This document shows, one piece after another, positions 33,623 through 42,944 of a DNA stretch of 64,000 bases. Position 1 is the first letter of the stretch; each line of letters begins with the position of its first letter. Source of the stretch: Hyphococcus sp. (GTDB taxonomy: Bacteria > Pseudomonadota > Alphaproteobacteria > Caulobacterales > Parvularculaceae). The stretch spans positions 806,001-870,000 of the forward strand of contig JAJFGB010000009.1 of assembly GCA_021776335.1 (NCBI GenBank), in the 5' to 3' direction. A program made the translations under genes and the position numbers. The notes under the pieces are model-generated. The model saw only the letters and a list, made by a program, of their open reading frames with translations, searched no databases and was not told the DNA's origin.

Positions 33623-35413
33623 CTAGGGAGATTCTTCGCGTGCGGCGTCGATGTTGGCTGCTACCCGGACAATTTCAACAAACTCTGCGCGATCACCATA
33701 TGGGTCCTCGCCTTTGGCATTTTCTGCGAGGTCTATAATTGCGTCGTAGGAAAAGTCTTCCTCTCGATATGCTTCCTGCAGCTTTTGTCCAAATGCTGCA
33801 ACCGAGGCCGCAAATCGGGCGCCGGCGGGTGCGTTCGCAAGCGTATCAAACTGATCATCGACGCGGACGGGCGTGGAAATGAGATTGCTCTCATCGGCGT
33901 TGGGCAATTTATAACGGAGCTTTACAAAGGCGAATTCAGTTTTTGCTCCGGTAATCGCAGGCGCTTCCTGATAGCGCAGATCGTCTATCAGCCTCGCGTC
34001 CGACCCCACCAAAGCGATTTCATAAAGTGCGGTGACCGTATGGCCTGAACCAATGTCGCCAGCGTCAACCGCATCATTGTTAAAGTCTTCATCGTTTAAA
34101 AGCCGGGTCTCGTACCCAATGAGGCGATATTCTGAAACAATAGCCGGGTTAAACTCCACTTGAAATTTAAGATCGTGTGCAATTGGAAAGACGGTGGATC
34201 GAAATTCGCGGACAAGCACTTTTCTGGCTTCATTCAACGTATCGATGTAGGCAGCAGCGCCATTGCCTGCTTGCGCCAGGTGTTGGGCGATCACATCATT
34301 ATAGTTCCCTGAGCCAAAACCCAATATGGTGAGATAAATGCCGGTTTTTCGCTTGCGTGCAACGAAGTCTTCCAGCGAGTCTGCATCGACAACGCCGACA
34401 TTAAAGTCGCCGTCCGATGCTAGTATAATGCGATTGACTTTATCCGGTGAAAAGTTTTCCTCTGCGAGAGAATAAGCGAGTGCAATCCCGGCGCCGCCGG
34501 CGGTTGAGCCGCCTGCCTCCAGCCGGTTTAGCGCTTCTATTATTTTTATTTTTTCAGAGCCAGGCGTCGGACGGAGTACGACGCCGGCCGCTCCGGCGTA
34601 AACAACAATGGCGACCCTATCATCTTCGTCCAGCTCATCGAGCATCAACTCGACGGATTGTTTGACCAGCGGCAGTTTGTTTTGTGGTCGCATCGACCCC
34701 GATACATCAAGCAAAAAAACGATGTTTGCTGCGGGGGTCTCATCAGGCTCGATGTCAAAACCCTTGACGCCGATATGCATTAGCTTTGCGCCTTCACGCC
34801 AGGGCGATGGCGTCACCCATATTGTCGGCTTGAAGGGAGTGGCTGCACCATCCGCTTCTGCATAACCGTAATCGAAGTAATTTACATACTCCTCGACACG
34901 AACGGAATCAGAAGGAGGTAGACTGCAATCTTGACGAATATACTGGCGCATCACTGTATATGACGTTGTATCTACGTCAGCTGAGAATGTTGATACCGGA
35001 TCCTTCGCTGCCAGCCTGACGGCATTTGGATCGAAATTTTCATATTGTTCCGTATTTGCGACTTGACCGGCGCCGTCGGCTGGCAAAGTATTGAGGAATT
35101 GCTCAGATGCGACAGTATTGCCTATGGCGAGCTGCTCGGACGTGACTGTCGTAACTGGACTTGGCGCCGCCAATTGTGGACGTTGAACGCGCGTGCCGGT
35201 AACGATGATTTCATCTGCGTTGGGTATTGGCCTTCCGCACACATCATAAGTGATCTCATTGTCGCCTGGGCTGCTTTGCGCAGTTGGTGGGTGATTGCTT
35301 TGAGTGGCTGACAGATCGAGTCCGTGATCCCGCTTGCTATAAAGATCGGCAAAAAATAGCGACACGCCGCCCAATAGTATCAACGCAGCAAATATTGCGA
35401 TCGGCATTCTCAT
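33623..35413 (-). CDS. VWA-domain protein (YfbK-like) with TonB-plug-like segment
   Basis: A 596-residue membrane-anchored protein from the ATG at 35413, which has GGGAG upstream (the frame is open to 35461). One N-terminal helix (about 3-22) is followed by a segment (about 68-114) that reads like the start of a TonB-dependent receptor: EIIVTGTRVQRP, APSPVTTVTSEQL, FLNTLPADGAGQ. Then come a conserved N-terminal YfbK-type region (DVDTTSYTVMRQYI, RVEEYVNYFDY), a VWA domain with intact MIDAS DVSGSM, and a DUF3520-like C-terminus. Function is unknown; VWA domains bind proteins through metal. No receptor barrel follows the plug-like segment. Confidence 0.9.
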   Translation of the reverse strand: MRMPIAIFAALILLGGVSLFFADLYSKRDHGLDLSATQSNHPPTAQSSPGDNEITYDVCGRPIPNADEIIVTGTRVQRPQLAAPSPVTTVTSEQLAIGNTVASEQFLNTLPADGAGQVANTEQYENFDPNAVRLAAKDPVSTFSADVDTTSYTVMRQYIRQDCSLPPSDSVRVEEYVNYFDYGYAEADGAATPFKPTIWVTPSPWREGAKLMHIGVKGFDIEPDETPAANIVFLLDVSGSMRPQNKLPLVKQSVELMLDELDEDDRVAIVVYAGAAGVVLRPTPGSEKIKIIEALNRLEAGGSTAGGAGIALAYSLAEENFSPDKVNRIILASDGDFNVGVVDADSLEDFVARKRKTGIYLTILGFGSGNYNDVIAQHLAQAGNGAAAYIDTLNEARKVLVREFRSTVFPIAHDLKFQVEFNPAIVSEYRLIGYETRLLNDEDFNNDAVDAGDIGSGHTVTALYEIALVGSDARLIDDLRYQEAPAITGAKTEFAFVKLRYKLPNADESNLISTPVRVDDQFDTLANAPAGARFAASVAAFGQKLQEAYREEDFSYDAIIDLAENAKGEDPYGDRAEFVEIVRVAANIDAAREESP

Positions 35414-35558
35414 TTGACTCTCCCAACTCAGTTGGAGAGACGATAACCGATTATTGATCATTGTTCGAGCGCGGCGTCTCGCTCAATAATTGCCTATGCA
35501 AAAGAATAGTTTAATCAGCATAATCAAGGTGCACAAACGCTTCAGGCAATCAAACTTG

Positions 35559-36569
35559 TCATTCCCCGTAAATAGCGACCCAATTTTCGCTGGCGTTTTT
35601 GACGCCGCGAAACATGCCGGCGGAATTGAATGTCATCGCATAATCGCCGTTCGGCCCGAGAACAATAACGCCGCCATCGCCGCCAAGGTTTTGCAGTCTA
35701 TTGTGGATGACGTCGTCAGCCGCATCGTCAACGGTTTTACCGGCATATTCAACTTGTGCGCAGATATCGCGGGCGATCGTCAGGCGCATGAAATATTCGC
35801 CCCAGCCGGTCGAGGAGACAGCGCAGGAATTATTGTCGGCAAAGGTGCCGGCGCCGATAATTGGCGCATCGCCGACCCGGCCATAGCGCTTCAATGTCAT
35901 GCCGCCGGTTGACGTTCCGGCGGCGAGATTTCCATTAGCGTCAAGCGCCAGCGCGCCGACAGTGCCATATTTAAAGTCATGGGGCAGTGCGCTTTCATCC
36001 CTGCTCTTTTCCTTCGCAAGCGCTTCCTTATAGGCCCGCCATCGGTGGTTCGTGAAAAAATACTTTGGCTTTGCTGTTTCGAGGCCGCGTTCTTTTGCAA
36101 ATTTCTCCGCGCCTTCCCCTGCAAACATCACATGGCGAGAATTTTCCATCACTTCTCGCGCCAGTTTAATGGGGTTCTTAATCCGTGTGACGCCGGCGAC
36201 TGCGCCTGCGTTACGCGTGGCGCCGTCCATGATCGACGCATCGAGTTCATTCTTGCCGTCACGGGTAAATACCGCGCCTTTGCCTGCGTTAAAAAGCGGC
36301 GAGTCTTCCATGAGCACGATGGCCGCTGAGATTGCGTCGAGAGATGATCCGCCGCCCTCCAAAATAGCGTAACCGGCGTCAAGCGCTTCGGCCAGCTTTG
36401 CCTGGAACGCTGCTTCTTCTTCCGGCGTATAACGCCCCGGCGCCAGCGCGCCGGCGCCGCCATGAATGACGATTGTTATTGGTATTGCTTCGATTGAGTT
36501 TGCGGATTGCGCAAGGGCGCTGGCTGGCGCCATCACAGCGGCGGCTATTAGAGACAGATATTTCAACAT
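35559..36569 (-). CDS. Isoaspartyl peptidase / L-asparaginase, exported
   Basis: An N-terminal-nucleophile hydrolase of about 336 residues with a signal peptide (MLKYLSLIAAAVMAPASALAQ). IVIHGGAGAL, FNAGKGAVFT, ELDASIMDGA and the autoprocessing site ahead of Thr203 in KYGTVGALALD are all present, as is AGTSTGGMTLK. The enzyme self-cleaves into two subunits and hydrolyses beta-aspartyl dipeptides or asparagine. The chosen ATG has GGAGG about 10 bases upstream; the frame itself opens at 36638. Confidence 0.93.
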   Translation of the reverse strand: MLKYLSLIAAAVMAPASALAQSANSIEAIPITIVIHGGAGALAPGRYTPEEEAAFQAKLAEALDAGYAILEGGGSSLDAISAAIVLMEDSPLFNAGKGAVFTRDGKNELDASIMDGATRNAGAVAGVTRIKNPIKLAREVMENSRHVMFAGEGAEKFAKERGLETAKPKYFFTNHRWRAYKEALAKEKSRDESALPHDFKYGTVGALALDANGNLAAGTSTGGMTLKRYGRVGDAPIIGAGTFADNNSCAVSSTGWGEYFMRLTIARDICAQVEYAGKTVDDAADDVIHNRLQNLGGDGGVIVLGPNGDYAMTFNSAGMFRGVKNASENWVAIYGE

Positions 36570-36752
36570 GGATATACGCCCTCCAGGAGCGTGATCAGGG
36601 AAAGCGAATATTGGTTTCCCGGCTCGATCATACGACAAATCAACGAATCAAAAAAGCAGGATACGCGATTCAGGTAAAATGATCCTGCCATTGGCGCATT
36701 ATTGTCCGCCAATAGCCCGCTTGATCAAGGGCGGCTTGTGCAGCGGTGTTAT

Positions 36753-38474
36753 TTATTCGAGATCGGGTGTCAGCATTTTTTGCGCACGCCATTGCTCGAC
36801 GATGCGTTCGATGAAGCTGCTGTCTTCGATCTCGACGGACCAGCCATCGGTGAAGCTCGCCGTTAAACTGCGGGGTATGGCGTCCGCCGGCAATGCGTCA
36901 AAGCGAATGCGCGTCGGCATGGGAACCCCCTCGCCGACTGCAATCGCCTCGCCAAGTCCGAGCGATGGCAGACAGCTCATCAGACTTGTTGATGCATCGG
37001 GCACCGCTGCACGCAAGGCGTCCTGGTCCGCCTGATTAGCGAGACGCATGGCGAAGATCGTATTGCACTGTGAAAGGACCATCGGATCGAGTTCAGTTGG
37101 TCGCTGAGAGGCAAGCCACAGAGAGACGCCTGTTTTGCGGCCTTCCTTGGCGATCCGGATGAGCGAACGCCGCGTCGGTCCAAATCCATCAGCCGGATCT
37201 CGCGGCGCGTAACGATGCGCGTCTTCGCAGATAAGCGCGATCGGCGCTGCGCCATTGCTCCAAAGGCCAAACTCGAACGCCAGGCGCGAAACAACAGAGA
37301 CAACAACCTGCACGACTTCCGGCGGCAGTCCGCCAAGTTCGATAACGCTAACCGGTTGTCCGGCGGCCGGAATACGAAACAGCGCGCCTAGAAGTTCCGC
37401 CAACGTGTCCTGAACCGTCAAGCTGCCGAACATGAATGCGTAACGCGAATCCTGACTGATCGCCTGAAGCCGATTGCGCAGCCGCTTGTATGGCGCCGGA
37501 TTACGGTTGCTGTCGAGAGAGCCGAGTGTCTTGTCGATGAGCCCGATCAACTCGGAAAGGCGGTATGGCATCGGCGTGTCAACGGTAACGGCTGCCGCGT
37601 CGGCGCCGCGAAGTTTTGTGAGCCGGCTTGTCTGCGTCATGTTTTGTTTTTTAGCCGCTGGCACCAGGTCGCCAAGGATTTCGATCTCTTCGGAATAGTC
37701 CGACCGGCCTGGATAAAGCACCTCCACCAACTCATCGAAGGTCAACATCCAATATGGCAGGGTGAAATTAGACGTGTCGAAAACGACCGCACGATCCTCA
37801 AAGCTGCGTGAATATTCATTATGGGGATCGAGGATAACGACGTGGCCATGTGGAAACCGGGTCAGTACTGACCTCAGGAGCAACGCCATCGCACAGGACT
37901 TGCCGGCGCCGGTGGTGCCGAGAATAGCGCAATGCCGCGAGAAGATTTCGTCTACATTTATCGTGGCCGGAATATGCGTATCTTGTTTTACGGCGCCGAT
38001 ACGCACACTGGCAGGACCATTAGCTACAAAGAGTGAAGCGAGTTCGTCGCGGGTGGCAACGTGCACCTCGTCGCCAAGTGTTGGGTAGGAAGAAACACCA
38101 CGGCGAAACCGCGCCGGCGCGTTTACAGTGGGCTTTGTAAACTCACCGATCAATTCAACCTCAGTGATGCGAAGCGCTGGTGACGAACCATCAAGTGACG
38201 GCGCCGGTACGCTCATTGCTGAGATGAGCCCCAGCACGATCGTAGCGCCGACGTCGACGCTCATAATAGCGCCAAGCTGCGGGCGGGCCTCGCGATCATC
38301 ATTTGGGTTTTCCGGATCGAGCATTACCAAAGCATGTGAGCCGGTGATTGATATCACGGAGCCGACACTCGGTTTGTCCTGAAATGCGGAATCGATGGGT
38401 TCTGCGGTTGGCGCGGCGGCGCCTTTTTGCACGCCTACCCGTGATTGCTTCATTGCTGCATTAGGCGGCGTCAT
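36753..38474 (-). CDS. HerA-like ATPase (FtsK/HerA superfamily)
   Basis: A 573-residue protein with an N-terminal HAS-barrel-like region (about 35-150) and a RecA-like motor. Walker A is LGTTGAGKSCA (about 186-193 with this start), Walker B region VVILDPHNEYS, and the HerA-specific KEGRKTGVSLWLASQRP motif includes the arginine finger and Gln. HerA hexamers translocate dsDNA, usually with NurA or another nuclease; neither is nearby. Instead it is coupled to a histidine kinase: ATG 38474, preceded by GGAG, overlaps the kinase stop by 14 bases. Chromosome-segregation, repair or defence roles are all possible. Confidence 0.9.
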   Translation of the reverse strand: MTPPNAAMKQSRVGVQKGAAAPTAEPIDSAFQDKPSVGSVISITGSHALVMLDPENPNDDREARPQLGAIMSVDVGATIVLGLISAMSVPAPSLDGSSPALRITEVELIGEFTKPTVNAPARFRRGVSSYPTLGDEVHVATRDELASLFVANGPASVRIGAVKQDTHIPATINVDEIFSRHCAILGTTGAGKSCAMALLLRSVLTRFPHGHVVILDPHNEYSRSFEDRAVVFDTSNFTLPYWMLTFDELVEVLYPGRSDYSEEIEILGDLVPAAKKQNMTQTSRLTKLRGADAAAVTVDTPMPYRLSELIGLIDKTLGSLDSNRNPAPYKRLRNRLQAISQDSRYAFMFGSLTVQDTLAELLGALFRIPAAGQPVSVIELGGLPPEVVQVVVSVVSRLAFEFGLWSNGAAPIALICEDAHRYAPRDPADGFGPTRRSLIRIAKEGRKTGVSLWLASQRPTELDPMVLSQCNTIFAMRLANQADQDALRAAVPDASTSLMSCLPSLGLGEAIAVGEGVPMPTRIRFDALPADAIPRSLTASFTDGWSVEIEDSSFIERIVEQWRAQKMLTPDLE

Positions 38475-39345
38475 TGGCCATCTCCATGCTGACTTCGTCT
38501 TGAGTGTCCTGAGGTCGTGCACCGGCTTGCTCGGCTGACGGCGGCAGGATCATACGCACCAGGGTGCCCTGGCCTTTGCGGCTTTTGATCTGAAACTGGC
38601 CGCCCTGCATTTCTGCAAAAGTTTTCGCGACAGCATATCCAACGCCGGGCCCGGAAAATGACCGGTCAAGACCCCGGTGCAATTCCTTGAATGCTTCCAG
38701 CGCTTCGGCGATTTCTTCGCTGGTGTATCCGTCCCCGTCATCGCGAATGGCAATTTCCGCCCAGCCATCGGTGTCAATGCTGGTGCGTGCGAGAATGCGT
38801 CCGCCTTCACCACAGGACTTGATGGCAGCCTGCAGCAAATGATCGATCGTCTGGCAGGTTCGATCATGGTCGCTCCAGGCGAGAATCTCCGTGCCTTCAT
38901 CGCGGCGTTCCAATACTACGCCAGCGGCATCGGCGCGTATTTTCGCGCGGGCCAGCGCCGCTGACAACACCTCGCCAAGGTCGACAATATCGCCCTGCAT
39001 CTCGACAGCGCCGCTTTCGAGCGCTGCGACTTCTAAAATCGTATTGATGTGACCCAAAAGAAGATCTGCCGATTGCAGGATATAGTCGGCATATTCCCCT
39101 CTGCGCTCCTCATCCAGTTCATATTCGTCTGTGTTGCGCAGCATGGTCGCAAATCCGATGATTGCGTTGAGTGGTGTGCGCAATTCGTGATTCATGTTCG
39201 CCAGGAATTCAGACCGCGCCTTGATTGAAAGCTCCGCTTCAATGCGCGCAGCCCGCACCTCCAGGTCGGCGCGATGACGCACAAGCGCTTCGCCCATTCG
39301 CGAACCGAATTCCGCAAGCAGCGATCCATCTGGTTTTGTAAACAA
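38461..39345 (-). CDS. Cytosolic histidine kinase with degenerate N-box
   Basis: A 294-residue kinase with no membrane segment or sensor domain. HisKA is SEFLANMNHELRTPLNAI (His53). The ATPase domain retains a G1-like DDGDGYTSEE and a G2-like GPGVGYAVAKTF, but the N-box reads TIDHLLQAAIKSCGEGG: the Mg-ATP asparagine expected in NLLSNAIKF is replaced by Gln. It may therefore be a weak kinase, a phosphatase or a pseudo-kinase scaffold. Its gene overlaps that of the HerA ATPase by 14 bases. An exact CtrA-type motif lies about 205 bases upstream. Confidence 0.85.
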   Translation of the reverse strand: MFTKPDGSLLAEFGSRMGEALVRHRADLEVRAARIEAELSIKARSEFLANMNHELRTPLNAIIGFATMLRNTDEYELDEERRGEYADYILQSADLLLGHINTILEVAALESGAVEMQGDIVDLGEVLSAALARAKIRADAAGVVLERRDEGTEILAWSDHDRTCQTIDHLLQAAIKSCGEGGRILARTSIDTDGWAEIAIRDDGDGYTSEEIAEALEAFKELHRGLDRSFSGPGVGYAVAKTFAEMQGGQFQIKSRKGQGTLVRMILPPSAEQAGARPQDTQDEVSMEMANDAA

Positions 39346-39549
39346 TTTAAGCGCTCACACAGGGTTGGTATTTGCAAAAACCCTACTGCAAGAAGCGCTA
39401 ATACGCCGTTAAGCATTTACTCATGGGGTTGGTAAGAATTCGGCTAATGCACTCGGCCGTATGTTGATAAATTGGCTGTTTGGAAAGGAATTTAAACAAC
39501 AAATTGGAGTTGTGAGGAAAATCGCAGATCGCCGAAATCACCCCTGACG

Positions 39550-39564
39550 TTAATCACTCGTTAA
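39550..39564 (-). promoter_or_regulatory. CtrA-type motif upstream of the kinase-HerA operon
   Basis: Exact TTAA-N7-TTAA (spacer TCACTCG on the plus strand). It lies in the 261-base region between the antiporter stop and the kinase start, about 205 bases upstream of the kinase ATG. This region must contain the kinase-herA promoter. CtrA binding is inferred from consensus only. Confidence 0.5.
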
Positions 39565-39606
39565 CGATAGGAAGCCGGTTTGCCATGCGTGGTCTGTGCT
39601 TTCACG

Positions 39607-41481
39607 TCAAGCCACAGTTGTTTTGTCTTCGGTCTTGGCAGGCTTTGCTTTTTCGGGTTTGAGATCAGGCGATTTAGGAAGATAGGCCAGAACCGTATCG
39701 CCAATTTCGGGCTTTAGCGGGGCTTCCTGCGATGCAAACAAAAGCGCATCCCTGCGGATCACAAGAACAATCTCATAATCATCGCCAAGCTCTTCTAGAT
39801 AGCGTTCGGGCGGGTATTCCTCCGAAAGCTTGGTGCGCTGATAAACCCACCCGCTGTAATGGCGCCGCTGCAGTTCATCCAGCGGGGCGGCTGAGTGCAG
39901 GAACGTTCGGCCTTGAAGCGTATAAGAGAGCGCCTGCTTGTCTTCTTCTTCCTTGCCGCGCGCATTGACTTGAAAAATCGACGCGCGCCCAAGCTCCGGC
40001 GCAAGGTCTGTTGATACAAGCGCATTGTGCGCTTCATTGCCGCCAACCGCCAGGAGATACCCAAAGCGATTGAGATCAATATGGTGTTCGGTCACCTCTG
40101 ACAGGATCTCGCCATAATAAGTCGGCACATTGGCAAGCCGTGCAGGTTTTAGTCTTCGGTAGCTCGTATCTGCGACCAGCACAGATGTTTCAAGCTCTAT
40201 CAATTTTGCCGCGAGCGCGATTGACCATGGCGAGGCGCCGATAATCAAAACGCCGGGCTGTTCACGTGACGCCAGGCCAAGCGCCTTGGAAAGCGGTCCA
40301 ATAGAAAAGCCATGCAGCGTCACTGTCGCGAACACCATCGCAAAGGCCAGAGGGATCAGTTTGTCCGCATCAACGTAGCCTTCCGCCACCAGCGATGCGC
40401 CGAAGAAACTTGATACCGCCACCGCGACGATCCCGCGTGGCGCGATCCAGGCGACAAGCAAGCGTTCCTGCCAGGAAAGCCCGGCGCCGATCGTCGACAG
40501 AAATACAGTAACTGGACGCACAACAAACAGCATTGTGGCGATGAACCAGAACGCTGACCAGTCGAGTGCGCCGAGCGACTCAAAGGTTAGATTCGCAGTG
40601 AGCATGATGAAGACGCCTGAGACCAGCACAACTGTGATGTTTTCTTTAAACAGCCGCAGATCGTTAATGCTGGCGATGCGCGAATTCGCGATTGTAACGC
40701 CCATGGCGGTTACCGCCAAAAGGCCGGCCTCTTCCTGCAATAGATTTGTCGCCTCAAAACAAACGAGGACAAGCGTCAGCAACACGGGAGGTTTTAGATA
40801 TTCCGGCACCCAGCCGCGCCGAAACGCCATCGCCGCAAACCGCCCAAGGCCGAAGCCGAATATTCCTGCAAGGATTGAGGCGGCAATAAGAGAGCTGATA
40901 ATTTCCCCAGGCGATGCATGGTGATCGCCAAAAACCAGAAACTCATAGACAAGAACGGCAAGCAGCGCGCCGATGGGATCGTTGATAATGCCTTCCCATT
41001 TCAGCAGCGTGGCTGGGCGCTGGTCCAATCTCGACTGGCGCAAGAGCGGAATAATAACCGTCGGTCCGGTCACCACCATGATGCCGCCAAACAAAAGCGC
41101 CGTCTGCCACGAAAGGCCGCCGATCAGATAGGCGGCAACCGCGCCAAGACCCCAGGCGATCGGCGCACCGGGAAAAACAAGGCGCCGTACGCCCTTCATC
41201 AATCCGCGAATTTCAGAAAAATTGAGCGTCAGCCCGCCTTCGAATAAAATAACCGCGACGGCGATGGCGATGATCGGCCTGTAAAAATCACCGAAAAGAA
41301 ATTCTATTGGCGGGACGCCCGGCGCCGCATCGGGGCCCGAAAATATCTTGAAGACCGGCCCGGCGAGAACGCCCGCAATCGCCATCAATACAATGGCCGG
41401 GAAATTAAACCGCCAGGCAAGCCATTGGGCGCCAACGCCAAGTGCGCCGATAATCGCAAAAGCCAATACGAGATTATCCAT
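39607..41481 (-). CDS. CPA1-type cation:proton antiporter with TrkA-like regulatory domains
   Basis: A 624-residue protein with about 12-13 membrane helices (residues 1-390) containing CPA motifs such as GVLAGPVF, ILFEGGLTLNF, TGPTVIIPLLR and WEGIINDPIGALLAV (the ND pair). A cytoplasmic TrkA-N-like domain (VLIIGASPWSIALAAKLIE) and a TrkA-C-like domain (about 550-605) follow. These probably sense nucleotides. It exchanges Na+ or K+ for H+; ion selectivity is not predictable. It is the last gene of the prp-folE-echA run, 65 bases after the hydratase gene. Confidence 0.9.
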   Translation of the reverse strand: MDNLVLAFAIIGALGVGAQWLAWRFNFPAIVLMAIAGVLAGPVFKIFSGPDAAPGVPPIEFLFGDFYRPIIAIAVAVILFEGGLTLNFSEIRGLMKGVRRLVFPGAPIAWGLGAVAAYLIGGLSWQTALLFGGIMVVTGPTVIIPLLRQSRLDQRPATLLKWEGIINDPIGALLAVLVYEFLVFGDHHASPGEIISSLIAASILAGIFGFGLGRFAAMAFRRGWVPEYLKPPVLLTLVLVCFEATNLLQEEAGLLAVTAMGVTIANSRIASINDLRLFKENITVVLVSGVFIMLTANLTFESLGALDWSAFWFIATMLFVVRPVTVFLSTIGAGLSWQERLLVAWIAPRGIVAVAVSSFFGASLVAEGYVDADKLIPLAFAMVFATVTLHGFSIGPLSKALGLASREQPGVLIIGASPWSIALAAKLIELETSVLVADTSYRRLKPARLANVPTYYGEILSEVTEHHIDLNRFGYLLAVGGNEAHNALVSTDLAPELGRASIFQVNARGKEEEDKQALSYTLQGRTFLHSAAPLDELQRRHYSGWVYQRTKLSEEYPPERYLEELGDDYEIVLVIRRDALLFASQEAPLKPEIGDTVLAYLPKSPDLKPEKAKPAKTEDKTTVA

Positions 41482-41546
41482 TGGCGTTCCTTCTAAAGCA
41501 GGATCGTTTTGTTTGGATCATATTTGATCCCGCCCGGCTCGCCCGG

Positions 41547-42323
41547 TCACCGATGTTTGAAATTCGGTTTTCTCTTTTCCGTGAACGCCGCCATGCCTTC
41601 TTTTTGATCTTCAAAGGCGAAAACAGAGTGAAAAACGCGCCGCTCAAACCGGACACCCTCGGCGAGGGTCGTTTCATAAGCGCGGTTTACTGCTTCCTTG
41701 GTGAGCATCGTGATCGGGCGCGAAAACCCGGCAATTTGCTTGGCGACGCGGATGGCTTCTTCGCGCAGTTCGCCTTTCGGCACGATCCGGCTCACCAGGC
41801 CGCAGCGTTCAGCTTCTTCGGCATCCATCATGCGCCCAGTCAGGCACATTTCCATCGCCTTTGATTTGCCGATGAACCGCGCCAGACGCTGCGTGCCCCC
41901 GGCCCCCGGCATCGCGCCGATGGAAATTTCCGGCTGACCAAATTTTGCATTATCGCCCGCAATGATGAAATCGCACATCAGCGCGAGCTCGCAGCCGCCG
42001 CCAAGGGCGTAACCGGATACCGCGGCGATAATCGGTTTTCTTGTGTGTGCGGCTTGTTCCCAATTCGCTGTAATGAAATCTTCCTTGAAGACGTCGATAT
42101 AATCTTTGGATGCCATCTCTTTGATGTCAGCGCCGGCTGCAAAGGCTTTTTCAGAGCCGGTGATGATCAGGCATCCAACTGTATCATCTGCTTCAAATTT
42201 CTTTACCGCGTCGGTTAACTCATCCATCAACTTCCGATTGAACGCATTAAGCGCGTCGGGTCGGTTCAATGTGATAATACCGACACCGCCATCGGATTCC
42301 GTAAGGATGCATTCATATGCCAT
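41547..42323 (-). CDS. Enoyl-CoA hydratase
   Basis: A 258-residue crotonase-fold enzyme. The oxyanion-hole segments [11 protein letters not shown] and [16 protein letters not shown] carry one catalytic Glu; the second is in [21 protein letters not shown]. These features match short-chain enoyl-CoA hydratases (FadB/EchA type). AGGATAGAG precedes the ATG. It is 22 bases downstream of folE in the prp-containing run; hydration of unsaturated acyl-CoA could feed propionyl-CoA formation, which is inference. Confidence 0.93.
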   Translation of the reverse strand: MAYECILTESDGGVGIITLNRPDALNAFNRKLMDELTDAVKKFEADDTVGCLIITGSEKAFAAGADIKEMASKDYIDVFKEDFITANWEQAAHTRKPIIAAVSGYALGGGCELALMCDFIIAGDNAKFGQPEISIGAMPGAGGTQRLARFIGKSKAMEMCLTGRMMDAEEAERCGLVSRIVPKGELREEAIRVAKQIAGFSRPITMLTKEAVNRAYETTLAEGVRFERRVFHSVFAFEDQKEGMAAFTEKRKPNFKHR

Positions 42324-42345
42324 CGTTCAATCTCTATCCTGTTTT

Positions 42346-42936
42346 TTAAAGGCCAATCAGCTTCATTACTTCTTCACGCGATTTCTCGTCATCGCGAAAG
42401 GCGCCCATCATTCGGCTGGTCGTCATGATCACGCCGGGTGTTTCTACGCCTCGGCAGGTCATACAGGCATGAGTCGCCTCGATCACCACAGCGACGCCGG
42501 CCGGTTCCAGCACTTTTTGAATGCAATCGGCTATTTCAGCCGTCAAACGCTCCTGAACCTGAAGGCGCTTTGCATAGGCGCGGACGACACGGGCCAGTTT
42601 GGAAATACCGACCACCTTATCGCGTGGCAAATAAGCGACGTGGGCCTTGCCGATGATCGGCGCCATGTGGTGTTCGCAGTGGGAGTGAAACGGTATTTCG
42701 CGCAACAGCACGATCTCATCATAGCCGCCGACCTGTTCGAAGGTGCGCTCAAGATAAGTTTCCGGGCACTGTTCGTAGCCTTGAAAATATTCAAGAAATG
42801 CGTCGACCACGCGGCGTGGCGTGTCAGCAAGGCCTTCACGGTCTGGATCGTCGCCAATCCATTTGATTAGTTCACGCACCGCTTCTTTCGCGCGTGCGCG
42901 CTCTTCATCGCTTCGGTCTCTTGCCTGTCCTGCCAT
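42346..42936 (-). CDS. folE: GTP cyclohydrolase I
   Basis: A 196-residue FolE catalysing GTP to dihydroneopterin triphosphate, the first step of folate synthesis. The zinc ligands are Cys and His in [11 protein letters not shown] and Cys in [27 protein letters not shown] and [10 protein letters not shown] are the substrate pocket motifs. AGGATC precedes the ATG, 8 bases after prpC, so it is inside the prp transcription unit although unrelated to propionate. Confidence 0.95.
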   Translation of the reverse strand: MAGQARDRSDEERARAKEAVRELIKWIGDDPDREGLADTPRRVVDAFLEYFQGYEQCPETYLERTFEQVGGYDEIVLLREIPFHSHCEHHMAPIIGKAHVAYLPRDKVVGISKLARVVRAYAKRLQVQERLTAEIADCIQKVLEPAGVAVVIEATHACMTCRGVETPGVIMTTSRMMGAFRDDEKSREEVMKLIGL

Positions 42937-42944
42937 CTTTGATC

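Noticed and set aside
36753-39345. Kinase-HerA pair read as a typical defence island
   Set aside because: No nuclease, integrase or other defence genes surround it, and the flanking genes are housekeeping; kept only as an open possibility.
42106-42870. 254-residue plus-strand frame across enoyl-CoA hydratase and folE
   Set aside because: Antisense to two well-supported genes; no domain recognised.
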